In this document: positions 36,620 to 45,774 of the stretch, piece after piece
How positions within the stretch are numbered: the stretch's first letter is position 1
Layout of the letters: every line of letters begins with the position of its first letter
Source: Myceligenerans pegani
GTDB taxonomy: Bacteria > Actinomycetota > Actinomycetes > Actinomycetales > Cellulomonadaceae
Assembly (NCBI RefSeq): GCF_014892515.1
Contig: NZ_JADBGR010000088.1
Location: 1 to 64,000, forward strand
Direction of reading: 5' to 3'
Length of the DNA stretch: 64,000 nt
The notes under the pieces: generated by a model
Seen by the model: the letters and a program-made list of their open reading frames with translations, nothing else
Database searches by the model: none
Told to the model about the DNA's origin: nothing
Translations under genes and position numbers: made by a program

Positions 36620-37522
36620 TCAGAGCGAGCCCGGCGTGCCCGGGTCCTTGCCGTCCTTGCCGCCGATGTCGCGGCGGCGCAGGTAGCGCTCGAACTCCCG
36701 CGCGATCGCGTCGCCGGACGCCTCGGGCAGCTCGGCGGTGTCCTTCGCCTCCTCGAGCTGGGCGACGTACTCGGAGATCTCCGAGTCCTCGCTCGCGAGC
36801 TCGTCGACGCCCTGCTGCCAGGCGGCGGCGTCGTCGGGCAGGTCGCGCATGTCGATGGACTCCCCGAGGAGTTCCTCGATGCGCGTGAGGATGGCGAGCG
36901 TCGCCTTGGGCGAGGGCGGGTTCGCGACGTAGTGCGGCACCGCCGCCCACAGCGAGAGCGACTGCAGCCCGCGGTCGGCGGCCTCGTGCTGCATCACGCC
37001 GACGATGCCGGTCGGGCCGGTGTAGGTGTTGGGCTCGATGTCGAGCACGGCCTGCACGCCGGCGCTGTCCGACGTCGCCGTCATGGGGATCGGCCGCGTG
37101 TGCGGCACGTCCGCCAGCAGGGCACCGAGCGTCACGAACGTCTCGACGTCCAGGTCCGCGGCCATGCCCAGCAGCTCGGCGCAGTACTTGCGCCAGCGCA
37201 TCGACGGCTCGATGCCGTGCACGAGGACGACGGTGCGCTGGGGCAGGTGGGCCACCCAGACCGACGTCGTCGGCCAGGTGATGTACTGCTTGCCGTCGTC
37301 GTCGAACGCGACGGTGGGGCGGTTCACCTGGAAGTCGTGGTACTCGTCCGGGTCCAGCTCGGCGACCTTCTCCGCGCCCCATACCTCGCACAGGTGCGTG
37401 AGCGCGCTGGTCGCGGCGCCCCCGGCGTCGTTCCAGCCCTCGAAGGCAGCCAGAAGGACGGTCCTGCGGACCGCTCGTGAGGTCGGGGCCTGGTCGTTCG
37501 GCTCGGACTGGGCGTCGGTCAT
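36620..37522 (-). CDS. PAC2 family protein
   Basis: A 300-aa soluble protein. RTVLLAAFEGWNDAGGAATS near residue 20, PTTSVWVAHLPQRTVVLVHG, and AVPHYVANPPSPKATLAILT are landmarks of the PAC2 fold, named after a proteasome assembly chaperone. Actinobacterial members may relate to the proteasome or to ATP-grasp ligase partners; the role is not established. TAGGGT on the minus strand (37534-37529) ends exactly six bases before the ATG, so a leaderless transcript is predicted, and the GGGAGG between them would not be needed. It is convergent with the acyltransferase gene. Confidence 0.9.
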   Translation of the reverse strand: MTDAQSEPNDQAPTSRAVRRTVLLAAFEGWNDAGGAATSALTHLCEVWGAEKVAELDPDEYHDFQVNRPTVAFDDDGKQYITWPTTSVWVAHLPQRTVVLVHGIEPSMRWRKYCAELLGMAADLDVETFVTLGALLADVPHTRPIPMTATSDSAGVQAVLDIEPNTYTGPTGIVGVMQHEAADRGLQSLSLWAAVPHYVANPPSPKATLAILTRIEELLGESIDMRDLPDDAAAWQQGVDELASEDSEISEYVAQLEEAKDTAELPEASGDAIAREFERYLRRRDIGGKDGKDPGTPGSL

Positions 37523-37638
37523 CCTCCCACCCTATGGGGTACGCCTGCCGGTCCGGCACGCGTTCGCCCGTGGCGTGGTGCGGCGTGTTGTCCGGGTAGG
37601 CTCCGGAATATCCGAGCCGCTCGGCCGTTGGAACCGGC

Positions 37639-38085
37639 ATGACCAAACTCCAGGGTGAATACGTTCCGAGCACGGCCGGCTGGGTGCGCGACCAGGTGGA
37701 GGCGTTCGAGGCGTCGAACGGCACCGAGGCGAACACGCTGCGCGGTGGCAGCGACCCGATCGTCGTGATCACCAACCGCGGCGCGAAGACCGGCAAGATC
37801 CGCAAGACGCCACTGATGCGCGTCGAGAAGGACGGCAGGTACCTGGCCGTCGGGTCGCTCGGCGGAGCGCCGAAGAATCCGGTGTGGGTGTACAACTTCC
37901 GCGCCAACCCCGAGGTCGAGCTGCAGGACGGGCCGGTGAGGAAGAGGTACGTGGCGCGCGAGCTGTCGGGCGAGGAGCGCGCCGAGTGGTGGGACTACGC
38001 CGTGGCCACCTGGTCGACGTACGGCGAGTACCAGAAGAAGACGGACCGCCAGATCCCGTTGTTCCTCCTCGAGCCGGTGGACTGA
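37639..38085 (+). CDS. Deazaflavin (F420)-dependent nitroreductase family protein (Ddn-like)
   Basis: A 148-aa split beta-barrel protein. [20 protein letters not shown] carries the F420-contacting Thr-Gly-Lys/Arg cluster, and [19 protein letters not shown] and [16 protein letters not shown] are the other standard Ddn blocks. Such proteins use F420H2 to reduce quinones or nitro compounds. Start ATG with GGAACCGGC before it. It is divergent from the PAC2 gene (116-bp gap). With the flavoprotein at 53.5 kb, it implies that the cell makes F420. Substrate unknown. Confidence 0.88.
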   Translation: MTKLQGEYVPSTAGWVRDQVEAFEASNGTEANTLRGGSDPIVVITNRGAKTGKIRKTPLMRVEKDGRYLAVGSLGGAPKNPVWVYNFRANPEVELQDGPVRKRYVARELSGEERAEWWDYAVATWSTYGEYQKKTDRQIPLFLLEPVD

Positions 38086-38209
38086 GACCCGGCGAACCGA
38101 GACCCGGCCCGACGCCCGTCCCGCGTGCGGAGCCGCACCTGGACGCCGCGCCCGAGCGGCCGCGCCCTGCCCGGTGCCGGCGAGCATCGCGAGCGTCCCG
38201 GGCGGCCGG

Positions 38210-39577
38210 TCAGCAGGTCGCCAGGAGGCGGTCCAGGACCCGGGTGCCGAACTTGAGGGCGTCGGTGGGGACGCGCTCGTCGACGCCGTGGAACATCCCG
38301 GCGAAGTCGAGGTCGGCGGGCAGCCGCAGCGGAGCGAACCCGTAGCCCGTGATGCCGAGGCGGGACATCCACTTGTTGTCCGTGCCGCCCGACAGCGTGT
38401 ACGGCAGCACGGTGGCACCCGGGTCCTCCGCGGCGATGGCGTCCACCATCGCGTCCACGAGGGACCCGGTGAAGGGCACCTCGAGGGACACGTCCTGGTG
38501 GATCGGCTCGACCCGCACGCCGGGCCCGGCCAGCTCCTTGAGCGTCTCGATCCCCTCGGCCTCGTGTCCCGGCAGCAGCCGCACGTCGATCGCGGCCGAC
38601 GCCGATCCGGGGATGACGTTCGCCTTGTAGCCCGCCTCCAGCTGGGTGGGGTTGGAGGTGTTGCGCACGGTGGCGCCGACGAACTTGGCGGCGGGGCCGA
38701 GCGCGGCGACCAGGTCGTCCACCATGCCGGGGTCCTCCGCGAAGCGGGCGGCGTCGTACGGCAGGCCGGTCAGCTCGGCGACGCCGCGCAGCAGCGCGTC
38801 CACCGTGGGCGTCGGCGTGTACGGCCACGCGTACCTGCCGATGCGGGCGACGGCCTCGGCGAGGGCGGTGACGGCGTTGTCGTGGTTCACCTGGGAGCCG
38901 TGGCCCGCGCGCCCGTCGGCGAGCAGCCGCATCCACGACAGGCTCTTCTCGGCGGTCTGCAGCAGATAGGCGCGGTGTCCGCCGACGTCCACGGAGAATC
39001 CGCCGACCTCGCTGACGGCCTCGGTCGCGCCCTCGAAGAGGTCGGCGTGCCGGTCGGTCATGTAGCCCGCGCCGAGCCGGCCGCCGTTCTCCTCGTCGGC
39101 GAAGAACGCGACGACGACGTCGCGGGCGGGCTTGCGGCCCTCGCGCACCATCTGCCGCACGACGGACAGGATCATGGCGTCCATGTCCTTCATGTCGACG
39201 GCGCCGCGGCCCCAGATGAGCCCGTCGGTCTCCTCGGCGGCGAACGGGTCCACGGTCCAGTCGGCGGCGGCCGCGGGCACGACGTCGAGGTGACCGTGCA
39301 GCACGAGTGCGGGCCGCGACCGGTCGCTCCCCTCCAGCCGGACGACGACGGAGGCCCGCCCCGGCTCGGACTCGAAGATCTCCGGTGCCAGGCCGACCTC
39401 GGTCAGGAGCTCCATGACGTACTCGGCGGCGGCCCGCTCCCCCGGCCCCTCACCGGTGCCGTAGTTCGAGGTGTCGAACCGGATGAGGTCGCGGCAGATG
39501 CCGACCACCTCGTCCTCGGCGGCGGGGACGGCGGGCACGGCGGGGGCGGGGGTAGCGGGTCGCGCAGTCTCGGTCAC
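38210..39577 (-). CDS. M20 family metallopeptidase
   Basis: A 455-aa di-zinc hydrolase of the ArgE/DapE/carboxypeptidase-G2 group. LVLHGHLDVVP provides the first metal His and Asp, WGRGAVDMKDMDAM the bridging Asp, VVVAFFADEENGGRLG the catalytic Glu pair, and GTDNKWMSRLG the late metal site near the C-terminus. A dimerisation lid lies between about 200 and 310. GTG at 39577 is seven bases after TACCGT on the minus strand; a GTG nine bases further upstream is the alternative. No signal peptide. Probably a cytoplasmic aminoacyl or dipeptide hydrolase; substrate unknown. The convergent partner is the Ddn-like gene. Confidence 0.88.
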   Translation of the reverse strand: MTETARPATPAPAVPAVPAAEDEVVGICRDLIRFDTSNYGTGEGPGERAAAEYVMELLTEVGLAPEIFESEPGRASVVVRLEGSDRSRPALVLHGHLDVVPAAAADWTVDPFAAEETDGLIWGRGAVDMKDMDAMILSVVRQMVREGRKPARDVVVAFFADEENGGRLGAGYMTDRHADLFEGATEAVSEVGGFSVDVGGHRAYLLQTAEKSLSWMRLLADGRAGHGSQVNHDNAVTALAEAVARIGRYAWPYTPTPTVDALLRGVAELTGLPYDAARFAEDPGMVDDLVAALGPAAKFVGATVRNTSNPTQLEAGYKANVIPGSASAAIDVRLLPGHEAEGIETLKELAGPGVRVEPIHQDVSLEVPFTGSLVDAMVDAIAAEDPGATVLPYTLSGGTDNKWMSRLGITGYGFAPLRLPADLDFAGMFHGVDERVPTDALKFGTRVLDRLLATC

Positions 39578-39662
39578 GTCGGACACGGTACCCGCTTCGT
39601 CCGTGCCCCCGGCGAGGGCGGAGCGCCGGGGGCACGGACGAGGCGGATGTGCCGGGGCCGTG

Positions 39663-41033
39663 TCAGAAGCCCGCGGTGATCCTCGTGAACTCCAGGTCGG
39701 CCTGGGCGATGCCGCTGCAGTTGCTGGTGACACCGCCGCCCGGGCACGGCCGGTCCCGGTTGACGGACCAGAACGCGAACCGCCCCACGCCCTGGGCGCG
39801 CGCCCAGTCGCGGATCGCCGTCCACTGCGCGGGAGAGGTGGTCTCGCGCTGGTCGGAGAGTCCGTTCATGCCGGAGATGCCGACGTGCGCGTACGCCTCG
39901 GCCTCGGACCATCCGTGGGCCGCCATGAGCTGGTTCTTCAGGCCCTGCGCGGCGCTGATCGTGTCGGCCCGCATGTCCCCGCCCCCGAAGTTGAACGGCA
40001 TGATCGTGTAGTTGTCGATCGGCGTCCCGAACTCGGCGGCCCGGTTGATCAGGCGTGTCCCCCACCAGGTCGGGCCGTTCACGCCGGTACCGAACGTGAC
40101 CACGATCTTGGTGCCCGGGTTGTTCCGCTTGACGATGGCCAGCCCGCGCAGGATGCGGTCCTGGACCGCCTCGTTCTCGAACTCGTCGGAGTTCTCGATG
40201 TCGAAGTCGACGACGTGGGGGTGGTGTGCGTCGATCACCCGCTGCACCGCGCCGGCGAAGGCCTCCGGCGTCGCGCAGTTCGGGCCGAGCTTGTTCCCGG
40301 ACCAGCCGCCGAACGAGATCTGCACCTGTCCGCCCGCCGCCTTGATGGCGTTGATGGTCTGCTCGTCGACGCCGCCCGTCAGCGGGCGCTGGCCGTCCCA
40401 CGCGGGGTTGCAGCCGCCCGAGGACAGCATGAACGCCATGGTGAACCCGCGCACGCCGGTCTGGTTCATGACGTCGACGGGGTTCTGCGGGTTGCCCCAG
40501 CCGAGATACAGGTAGGGCGCCCCGGCCATACGGCCGGGCAGCGGGTCGCCGCCGCCCGTCGGCAGCCTCCACTGCTGGTTCGCGCCGCCGTGGCAGTCCC
40601 AGATGATCAGCGGCGTACGGTCGGCGCTGTTCCAGCCCGAGACGTCGAGGCATTTGCCCAGCGCGCGCAGCGTCCCGTCCGCGTGGTGCGTCCACTGCTG
40701 CGCGGCGTTGCCGTTGCAGCCGACGATCTGCACCTTGGTGCCGTTCGTCGGGTCCGCCCAGGCGACGTCGAGGCACTTGCCCAGCGCGCGGATCGTGCCG
40801 TCGGCGCGGACGTCCCAGTTCTGCGCCGCCGTGCCGTTGCACGTGTACAGCTGCACCTGGGTGCCGTCCGCGCTGTTGGCGCCGTCGACGTCGACGCACT
40901 TGTCCGCGTAGCCGACGATGGCACCCGTGGCCGCCTGCGCCGGCACGATCCCGCCGAGTCCGGCGACCGCGACGAGCGCGACGAACAGCGAGGTGATGGC
41001 GGCGCTCGTGCGCCGCCGGGGCCGTGTTCGCAT
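39663..41033 (-). CDS. Secreted GH18 chitinase with N-terminal ricin-type lectin domain
   Basis: A 456-aa secreted enzyme. The signal peptide (TSLFVALVAVAGLGGIVPAQ) ends near AQAATG. A ricin B-type CBM13 domain comes first (about 40-160) with three GKCLDV/QW-type repeats (DKCVDVDGANSAD, QNWDV, QQWTH, QQWRL). The GH18 barrel follows: LYLGWG, VQISFGGWSGNKLG, and the catalytic strand VVDFDIENSDEFENEA with the Glu of DxDxE. FAFWSVNRD ends the barrel. It should cleave chitin or related beta-1,4-GlcNAc polymers. GGAG lies six bases before the ATG chosen. Its lectin is at the opposite end from that of the GH5 enzyme at 19.7 kb. Confidence 0.9.
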   Translation of the reverse strand: MRTRPRRRTSAAITSLFVALVAVAGLGGIVPAQAATGAIVGYADKCVDVDGANSADGTQVQLYTCNGTAAQNWDVRADGTIRALGKCLDVAWADPTNGTKVQIVGCNGNAAQQWTHHADGTLRALGKCLDVSGWNSADRTPLIIWDCHGGANQQWRLPTGGGDPLPGRMAGAPYLYLGWGNPQNPVDVMNQTGVRGFTMAFMLSSGGCNPAWDGQRPLTGGVDEQTINAIKAAGGQVQISFGGWSGNKLGPNCATPEAFAGAVQRVIDAHHPHVVDFDIENSDEFENEAVQDRILRGLAIVKRNNPGTKIVVTFGTGVNGPTWWGTRLINRAAEFGTPIDNYTIMPFNFGGGDMRADTISAAQGLKNQLMAAHGWSEAEAYAHVGISGMNGLSDQRETTSPAQWTAIRDWARAQGVGRFAFWSVNRDRPCPGGGVTSNCSGIAQADLEFTRITAGF

Positions 41034-41177
41034 GGTCATCTCCAACCATCCAACGAGTTAGTAAGGAGACCGTACGACCGGGCGCTCCGGCGACGCATCA
41101 GTGCTTTCCCGTACGCGCGCCCCGGCCCTCGCGTACACGGCGGTCCCGCTCGCGTCGGGGCGGGGCCCGGGAGCGCG

Positions 41178-43268
41178 TCAGTCGCCGAGGCCGAGGCGGG
41201 CCAGCAGCGGAGCGATCTCCGGGTCGCGGCCGCGCAGGTCCCGGAAGGACCGCGACGGGTCCTGCGATCCGCCGCGAGCCAGCAGCCGCCGGCGGAACAC
41301 CTCCCCGTTCTCACGGGTCAGGCCGCCGTTCTCGCCGTACCACTCGACGGTGTCGGCGTCGAGCACCTGGGACCAGACGTACGAGTAGTACGCGGCCGAG
41401 TAGCCGCCGCCGAAGACGTGGTTGAAGTAGGTGGTGCGGTAGCGCGGCGGGACGGGCCCGAAGTCGATCCCCGCCGCCGCGAGCGCCGCCCGCTCGAACC
41501 CGGCGACGTCGTCGGGCGTCGCCGGCACGTCCTCCGGGGTGAGCTGATGCCACGCCTGGTCCAGCAGGGCGGCGCCGAGGTACTCGGTGGTGGAGAACCC
41601 CTCGCCGTACTGCCGGGACGCGAGCATGGTGTCGATCCACTCGCGCGGCATCGGCTCGCCGGTCTCGTGGTGCACGGCGAAGCTGCCGAGGATCTCCGGG
41701 TCCCACGCCCACATCTCGTTGACCTGGGAGGGGTACTCGACGAAGTCGCGCGGCACGTTCGTGCCGGACTGCGACGGGTAGCGCACGTCGGACAGGAGCC
41801 CGTGCAGCGCGTGCCCGAACTCGTGGAACATCGTGGTGACCTCGTCCCACGAGAGCAGGGTCGGCTCGCCGGCGGGAGCGCGCACGATGTTGAGGTTGTT
41901 CACGACGACGGCCCGCTGGCCCAGCAGGTGGTTCTGGTCGACGAGGTTGTTCATCCAGGCGCCCCCGCGCTTGGACTCGCGGGTGAACCAGTCGGCGACG
42001 AACAGGCCGAGGCCCTGGTTCCGCTCCCCCGGCTCCGGCTGGTCGAACACCTCGAAGATGCGCACGTCCGGGTGGTAGCCGACCAGGTCGTCGCGCTCCG
42101 TGAAGGACAGGCCGAACAGCAGGTTCGCCGCATGGAACACGCCGTCGCGCACGACACGCTCCAGCTCCAGGTACGGGCGGAGCAGGGCGTCGTCGAGGGA
42201 GAAGCGCTCCTTGCGCACGGCCTCCGCGTGGTAGGACCAGTCCGCGGCCGCGACGGGACCGCCCGCGAGCGCCTCCAGGTCCGCGTGCTCGGCGCGGGCG
42301 TTGGCGACGGCGGGCGGGGCGAGGCGGGCGAGCATCGCGTCGACGGCGCCGGTGGTGGCGGCGGTCGCGTCCTCGGCGACGTAGGCGGCGTGGTGCCGGT
42401 AGCCGAGCAGGCGGGCGCGCTCGGCACGCAGGCGCACCATCTCCAGGAGGGTGGCGCGGGTGTCGTGCGCGGAGCCGTCGCGGCCGCGGTTCTCGGAGGC
42501 GGCCTGGACGCGGGCACGGACGTCGGCGCGTGCGAGGGAGGACAGCACGTGCTGGTGGCTGAAGAGCTGCATCTCCAGCAGCCAGCCGTCGCTGCCGCGG
42601 GATTCGGCGGCGGCCCGCGCGCCGGCCTTCGCGGCGTCGGACAGGCCGTCGAGCTCGGCCTCGTCGGTGATCAGGACGCTCGCGGCGTTGGCGCCTGCCA
42701 GGAGCTTGCGGCCGAACTCGGCCTGCAGCGTCGTGAGCCGCGCGTTGATGTCGCGGAGGGTGTCCTGGTCGGCGTCGGACAGTTCGATGCCGGAGCGGCG
42801 GATGCGGACCAGGAGCTTCTCGAGGAGGTAGTCGGTGTCGGGTTCGAGGGTGAGCGTCCCGGCGTCGGCCTGTTCCCGGAGGGACAGCGCCCGCTGGTAG
42901 AGGCGGGCGTCCAGGTAGATGGCGTCCTCGTGCGCGGCGAGCTGCGGGGCGAGGCGGGCCTCGATGTCCTCGAGGCCGGGGGTGGCGTCGGCGGCGAGCT
43001 GGTTCCAGAAGACGCGCAGGGCCCGGCCGAGGAGGGCGCCCGACCGCTCGAGCGCCTCGAGGGTGTTCTCCACGGTCGCCGGGGCGGGGTCGGTGACGAT
43101 GTCCTCGATCTCGGCGCGCTGGGCGGCCATGCCGGCCACGATCGCGGGCTCGTGGTGCTCCTCGCGGATCGCCGTGTAGTCGGGCAGCTCGTAGGGGAGG
43201 GTGGACGGCGCGGCGTACGGGTTCGCGGGGTCGAGGATGGCCGCGGTGGCGGCGTCAGGGATCGTCAT
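41178..43268 (-). CDS. M3 family oligopeptidase (peptidyl-dipeptidase Dcp-like)
   Basis: A 696-aa zinc metallopeptidase that trims short peptides in the cytoplasm. The zinc site is MFHEFGHALHGLLSD, with the third ligand Glu in YPSQVNEMWAWDP downstream, and VFGGGYSAAYYSYVWSQVL is the family's late substrate-binding block. Length fits Dcp/OpdA. MTIPDA was taken as the start; two ATGs up to nine bases upstream are possible. It is on its own, with 144 bp to the chitinase gene. Function call is firm; exact cleavage mode (dipeptidyl carboxypeptidase or endo) is not. Confidence 0.93.
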   Translation of the reverse strand: MTIPDAATAAILDPANPYAAPSTLPYELPDYTAIREEHHEPAIVAGMAAQRAEIEDIVTDPAPATVENTLEALERSGALLGRALRVFWNQLAADATPGLEDIEARLAPQLAAHEDAIYLDARLYQRALSLREQADAGTLTLEPDTDYLLEKLLVRIRRSGIELSDADQDTLRDINARLTTLQAEFGRKLLAGANAASVLITDEAELDGLSDAAKAGARAAAESRGSDGWLLEMQLFSHQHVLSSLARADVRARVQAASENRGRDGSAHDTRATLLEMVRLRAERARLLGYRHHAAYVAEDATAATTGAVDAMLARLAPPAVANARAEHADLEALAGGPVAAADWSYHAEAVRKERFSLDDALLRPYLELERVVRDGVFHAANLLFGLSFTERDDLVGYHPDVRIFEVFDQPEPGERNQGLGLFVADWFTRESKRGGAWMNNLVDQNHLLGQRAVVVNNLNIVRAPAGEPTLLSWDEVTTMFHEFGHALHGLLSDVRYPSQSGTNVPRDFVEYPSQVNEMWAWDPEILGSFAVHHETGEPMPREWIDTMLASRQYGEGFSTTEYLGAALLDQAWHQLTPEDVPATPDDVAGFERAALAAAGIDFGPVPPRYRTTYFNHVFGGGYSAAYYSYVWSQVLDADTVEWYGENGGLTRENGEVFRRRLLARGGSQDPSRSFRDLRGRDPEIAPLLARLGLGD

Positions 43269-43367
43269 GACGCCCATTCTCACCCGGCCGCCGCCTGGTG
43301 AGGACGGCTTTTCCGGGCCGGCCGCTCTCCGATCCGCCGATCCCGCCGCAGCCCCTAGGCTGGAGCG

Positions 43368-44021
43368 GTGGACCCGTCACAGCTCCTCGGCACGTGGGAG
43401 TTCCGCCGCGAGGTGCGCGACCGCCTCGACGGCACCGAGTACGTCGCCTCCGGCGAGGCGACGTTCACGCCCGACGGCGACGGCCGGATTTGCTGGGCCG
43501 AGGAGGGCACCCTGCGGTGGGCGGACCGGAGCACGCCGGTGAGCCGCACGCTGTTCCTGGTGCGCGAGCCGTCGGGCGCCGTCCCCGGGACCGACGAACT
43601 CGCGAGCGACGAACCCAGGAGCGACCAACCCGGGAGCGACGACGCCGCCGGCGCCCCCGCAAGCCGCTGGCGCGTGACGTTCGAGGACGGCCGCGACTTC
43701 CACCCCTGGACGGCGCGGCCGGTCGAGCACGTGTGCGGGCGCGATCGCTACGAGGGCACCATCCGGTTCCTCACCGACCATGAGGTTCCTTCCGCTCCGA
43801 GCCCGCAAGCGGAAAGGACCTCATGGTCCGCAAGGAACCGCGTGGTGGTCCGCTGGGACGTGCGCGGGCCCGCGAAGGACTACTCGATGGTCACCCACTA
43901 CACGCGGACGGCCTCCGGCACCGACCGCGCCGTCCCCGTCGGCGGGAGCGCGGCCTCCGACCAGAACGACGTGGCCGGGAGCGGGCGCCACGGGCTTGCG
44001 GAGGTCGTCAGACCTCGGTGA
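43368..44021 (+). CDS. DUF6314 family protein, interrupted by an inverted-repeat insert
   Basis: A 217-aa soluble protein. LLGTWEFRREVRDRLDGTEY, TLRWADRSTPVSRTLFLV, DGRDFHPWTARPVEHVCGRD and VRGPAKDYSMVTHYTR fit DUF6314, lipocalin-like beta proteins of unknown role. Two parts look extra: an Asp/Ser-rich loop (ELASDEPRSDQPGSDD) and 20 residues between FLTDH and VVVRWDVRG that are encoded by a long inverted repeat. GTG at 43368 is exactly six bases after TAGGCT, so leaderless. The 3' end overlaps the convergent ABC-F gene by 14 bp and the last 30 residues seem to read past the domain. Confidence 0.75.
   Translation: MDPSQLLGTWEFRREVRDRLDGTEYVASGEATFTPDGDGRICWAEEGTLRWADRSTPVSRTLFLVREPSGAVPGTDELASDEPRSDQPGSDDAAGAPASRWRVTFEDGRDFHPWTARPVEHVCGRDRYEGTIRFLTDHEVPSAPSPQAERTSWSARNRVVVRWDVRGPAKDYSMVTHYTRTASGTDRAVPVGGSAASDQNDVAGSGRHGLAEVVRPR
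43776..43828. repeat. Long inverted repeat inside the DUF6314 gene
   Basis: Arms of 21 bp (43776-43796 and 43808-43828) match at 19 positions around an 11-base loop. The left arm begins GACCATGAGGTTCC and the right arm ends GGACCTCATGGTC. A further AAGGAACC at about 43834 is complementary to GGTTCCTT of the left arm. The repeat lies in frame and adds residues not expected in the family. It looks like a small palindromic element inserted in coding DNA. Confidence 0.7.
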
Positions 44022-45639
44022 GCACGCCGTCGTGGTCCATGCGGAGTTCCCGGTCCGGGGACAGCCGCTCCAGGAACGGGCGGTCGTGGCTGACCAGCAG
44101 GAGCGCTCCCCGGTAGGCCGACAGCGCCTCCACGAGACGGTCCGTGCTGTCGATGTCGAGGTTGTTGGTCGGCTCGTCCAGCACGAGGAGCTGCGCCGGC
44201 GGATCCGCCAGCAGCATCCGCGCCAGCGCCACGCGGAACCGCTCCCCGCCCGACAGCGTCCCCACCGGCTGGTACACCGCCGACCCGCGCACCAGGAACC
44301 GCGCCAGCCGGTTGCGCAGCTCCCCGGGCGGCACGTCCGGCGCCCCGGCCCGGACCGTGTCGAGCACCGTCGCCGCGTCGTCCAGGACGTCGATCCGCTG
44401 CGGCAGGTAGCCCACACGATCCGTCAGCAGCCTGCCCGACGCCGCGACCGCCGTCGGCCCGTCCGCTCCGGCCCCGTCCCGGACCGCGGCCCGACCGTGC
44501 AGCAGACGCTCCAGCAGCGTCGTCTTCCCCACCCCGTTCGGGCCGGTCAGCGCTACCCGCTCCGGCCCCTGGAGCACGTGCTCGCGTCCGTCCGACCCGG
44601 TCAGCACCGCGATGCGGCGGCCCGCCGGGACGTCGGGATCCGGCAGGTCGACGACGATCCGGTCGTCGTCGCGCACGGCCCGCTCCGCCGCGTCCACCGC
44701 CGCCCGCGCCTCGGCCACCCGGTCGTCCGCCAGGCCCCGCCGCGTGCCCTGCGACCGCTCCGCCTTGTTCTTCCGCTCCCGGATCGCCGCCGGGACGTAC
44801 CGGCGGTTCGCGCGGTCCTTGCGGGCCTGCCGCTCGCTGTGCGCGACCTTCTCCTCCAGCGCGATCCGCTGCCGCCGCTCCCGGCGCAGCGTCTGCTCCG
44901 CCGTCCGCAACGCCTGCTCGGCCGCCTCCTGCCGCACGTCCAGCCAGGCGCGATACTCGCTGTACGGGCCACCGAACGTCGTCAGCGAACCCGCCCGCAG
45001 CTCCGCGGTCTCGTCCATCAGCTCCAGCAGCGCCAGGTCGTGCGACACCACGATCAGCGCCCCGCGCCAGCCGCGCACCAGGTCGTAGAGGCGCTCGCGG
45101 GCGTCGCCGTCGAGGTTGTTCGTGGGCTCGTCGAGCAGCGCGACGTCGGCCCCGCGCAGCCGCAGCCCGACGACGGCGGTCAGCATCGCCTCCCCGCCGG
45201 ACAGCGTGCCGACGGTCCGGTCGAGGTCGGCGGGCAGCCCGGCCGCCGACAGCGCGGCGACGGACCGTTCGGCGACGTCCCAGTCGTCGCCGACGACGTC
45301 GAACAGCTCGGGACGCACGTCACCGCCGGTGATGGCGCGCACCGCGTCGACGACGGGGCGGACGCCGAGCAGGTCGGCCACGGTCGCCCCGACGTCGAGC
45401 GTGAGCCGCTGGGGCAGGTGGTCGGCCGTGCCCGAGACGACGACGGAGCCCGACGTCGGACGCAGCCGGCCGGCGATCAGCCGTAGGAGGGTGGACTTCC
45501 CGGCGCCGTTGAGGCCGGTCAGCCCGGTGCGGCCGCGGCCGAACGCGCCGGAGATCCCCTGGAGCACGATGCTTCCGTCGGGCCAGGCGAAGGTCAGGTC
45601 GTTGAGGACGACAGCAGGATGTGAGACGTACGAAGGCAA
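44008..45639 (-). CDS. ABC-F family ATPase (antibiotic-resistance or translation factor type)
   Basis: A 543-aa protein with two ABC domains and no membrane segment. First Walker A is GLNGAGKSTLLRLIAGRL and signature TLSGGEAML; the second has GPNGVGKTTLLERLLHG and TLSGGERFRVALARML. Both Walker B motifs read LLDEPTNNLD/LVLDEPTNNLD with the catalytic Glu. The linker (about 235-310) is a long charged helical hairpin, RRERRQRIALEEKVAHSERQ, that in resistance ABC-Fs reaches into the ribosome to dislodge drugs. TTG start behind GGGAG. An 11-codon leader ORF with nearby hairpins upstream suggests drug-induced expression. The drug class cannot be told; macrolide or pleuromutilin-type is possible. Confidence 0.9.
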   Translation of the reverse strand: MPSYVSHPAVVLNDLTFAWPDGSIVLQGISGAFGRGRTGLTGLNGAGKSTLLRLIAGRLRPTSGSVVVSGTADHLPQRLTLDVGATVADLLGVRPVVDAVRAITGGDVRPELFDVVGDDWDVAERSVAALSAAGLPADLDRTVGTLSGGEAMLTAVVGLRLRGADVALLDEPTNNLDGDARERLYDLVRGWRGALIVVSHDLALLELMDETAELRAGSLTTFGGPYSEYRAWLDVRQEAAEQALRTAEQTLRRERRQRIALEEKVAHSERQARKDRANRRYVPAAIRERKNKAERSQGTRRGLADDRVAEARAAVDAAERAVRDDDRIVVDLPDPDVPAGRRIAVLTGSDGREHVLQGPERVALTGPNGVGKTTLLERLLHGRAAVRDGAGADGPTAVAASGRLLTDRVGYLPQRIDVLDDAATVLDTVRAGAPDVPPGELRNRLARFLVRGSAVYQPVGTLSGGERFRVALARMLLADPPAQLLVLDEPTNNLDIDSTDRLVEALSAYRGALLLVSHDRPFLERLSPDRELRMDHDGVLTEV

Positions 45640-45738
45640 GGCGAGAACTCCCGGGTTGGCGTGACACGCCGACGCCGGGCTCCGCCCTCCGTGCCGTGCC
45701 GCCGTCGACGGCGAGGCATGCGAGAGAGCGGGATGGCG
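45640..45738 (-). promoter_or_regulatory. Structured leader that can sequester the ABC-F ribosome site
   Basis: Between the leader peptide stop and the ABC-F start lie a perfect 12-bp palindrome GCCGTCGACGGC (45701-45712) and a hairpin GGCGTGTCACGCC (minus strand, 45670-45658). CCCGG at 45679-45675 can pair with CCGGG next to the GGGAG ribosome site (45652-45648), closing a helix around that hairpin. This could hide the site until a stalled ribosome on the leader ORF changes the fold. Confidence 0.55.
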
Positions 45739-45774
45739 TCAGCGCAGGGGCGCGACTACCGGGAAAGTCCTCAT
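45739..45774 (-). CDS. Leader peptide upstream of the ABC-F gene
   Basis: A short reading frame, MRTFPVVAPLR and stop, begins at an ATG preceded by AGAAGGA seven bases away. It lies 99 bp upstream of the ABC-F start on the same strand. Short leader ORFs followed by alternative hairpins are known to control msr/ABC-F and erm genes by drug-dependent ribosome stalling. The peptide, the good ribosome site and the structured spacer support such a role here. It is too short to have another obvious function. Confidence 0.6.
   Translation of the reverse strand: MRTFPVVAPLR

Noticed and set aside
39471-43301. 1276-codon plus-strand frame over the chitinase and M3 genes
   Set aside because: It spans two well-defined minus-strand genes and their gap, and reads as Val/Gly/Arg-rich sequence without motifs.
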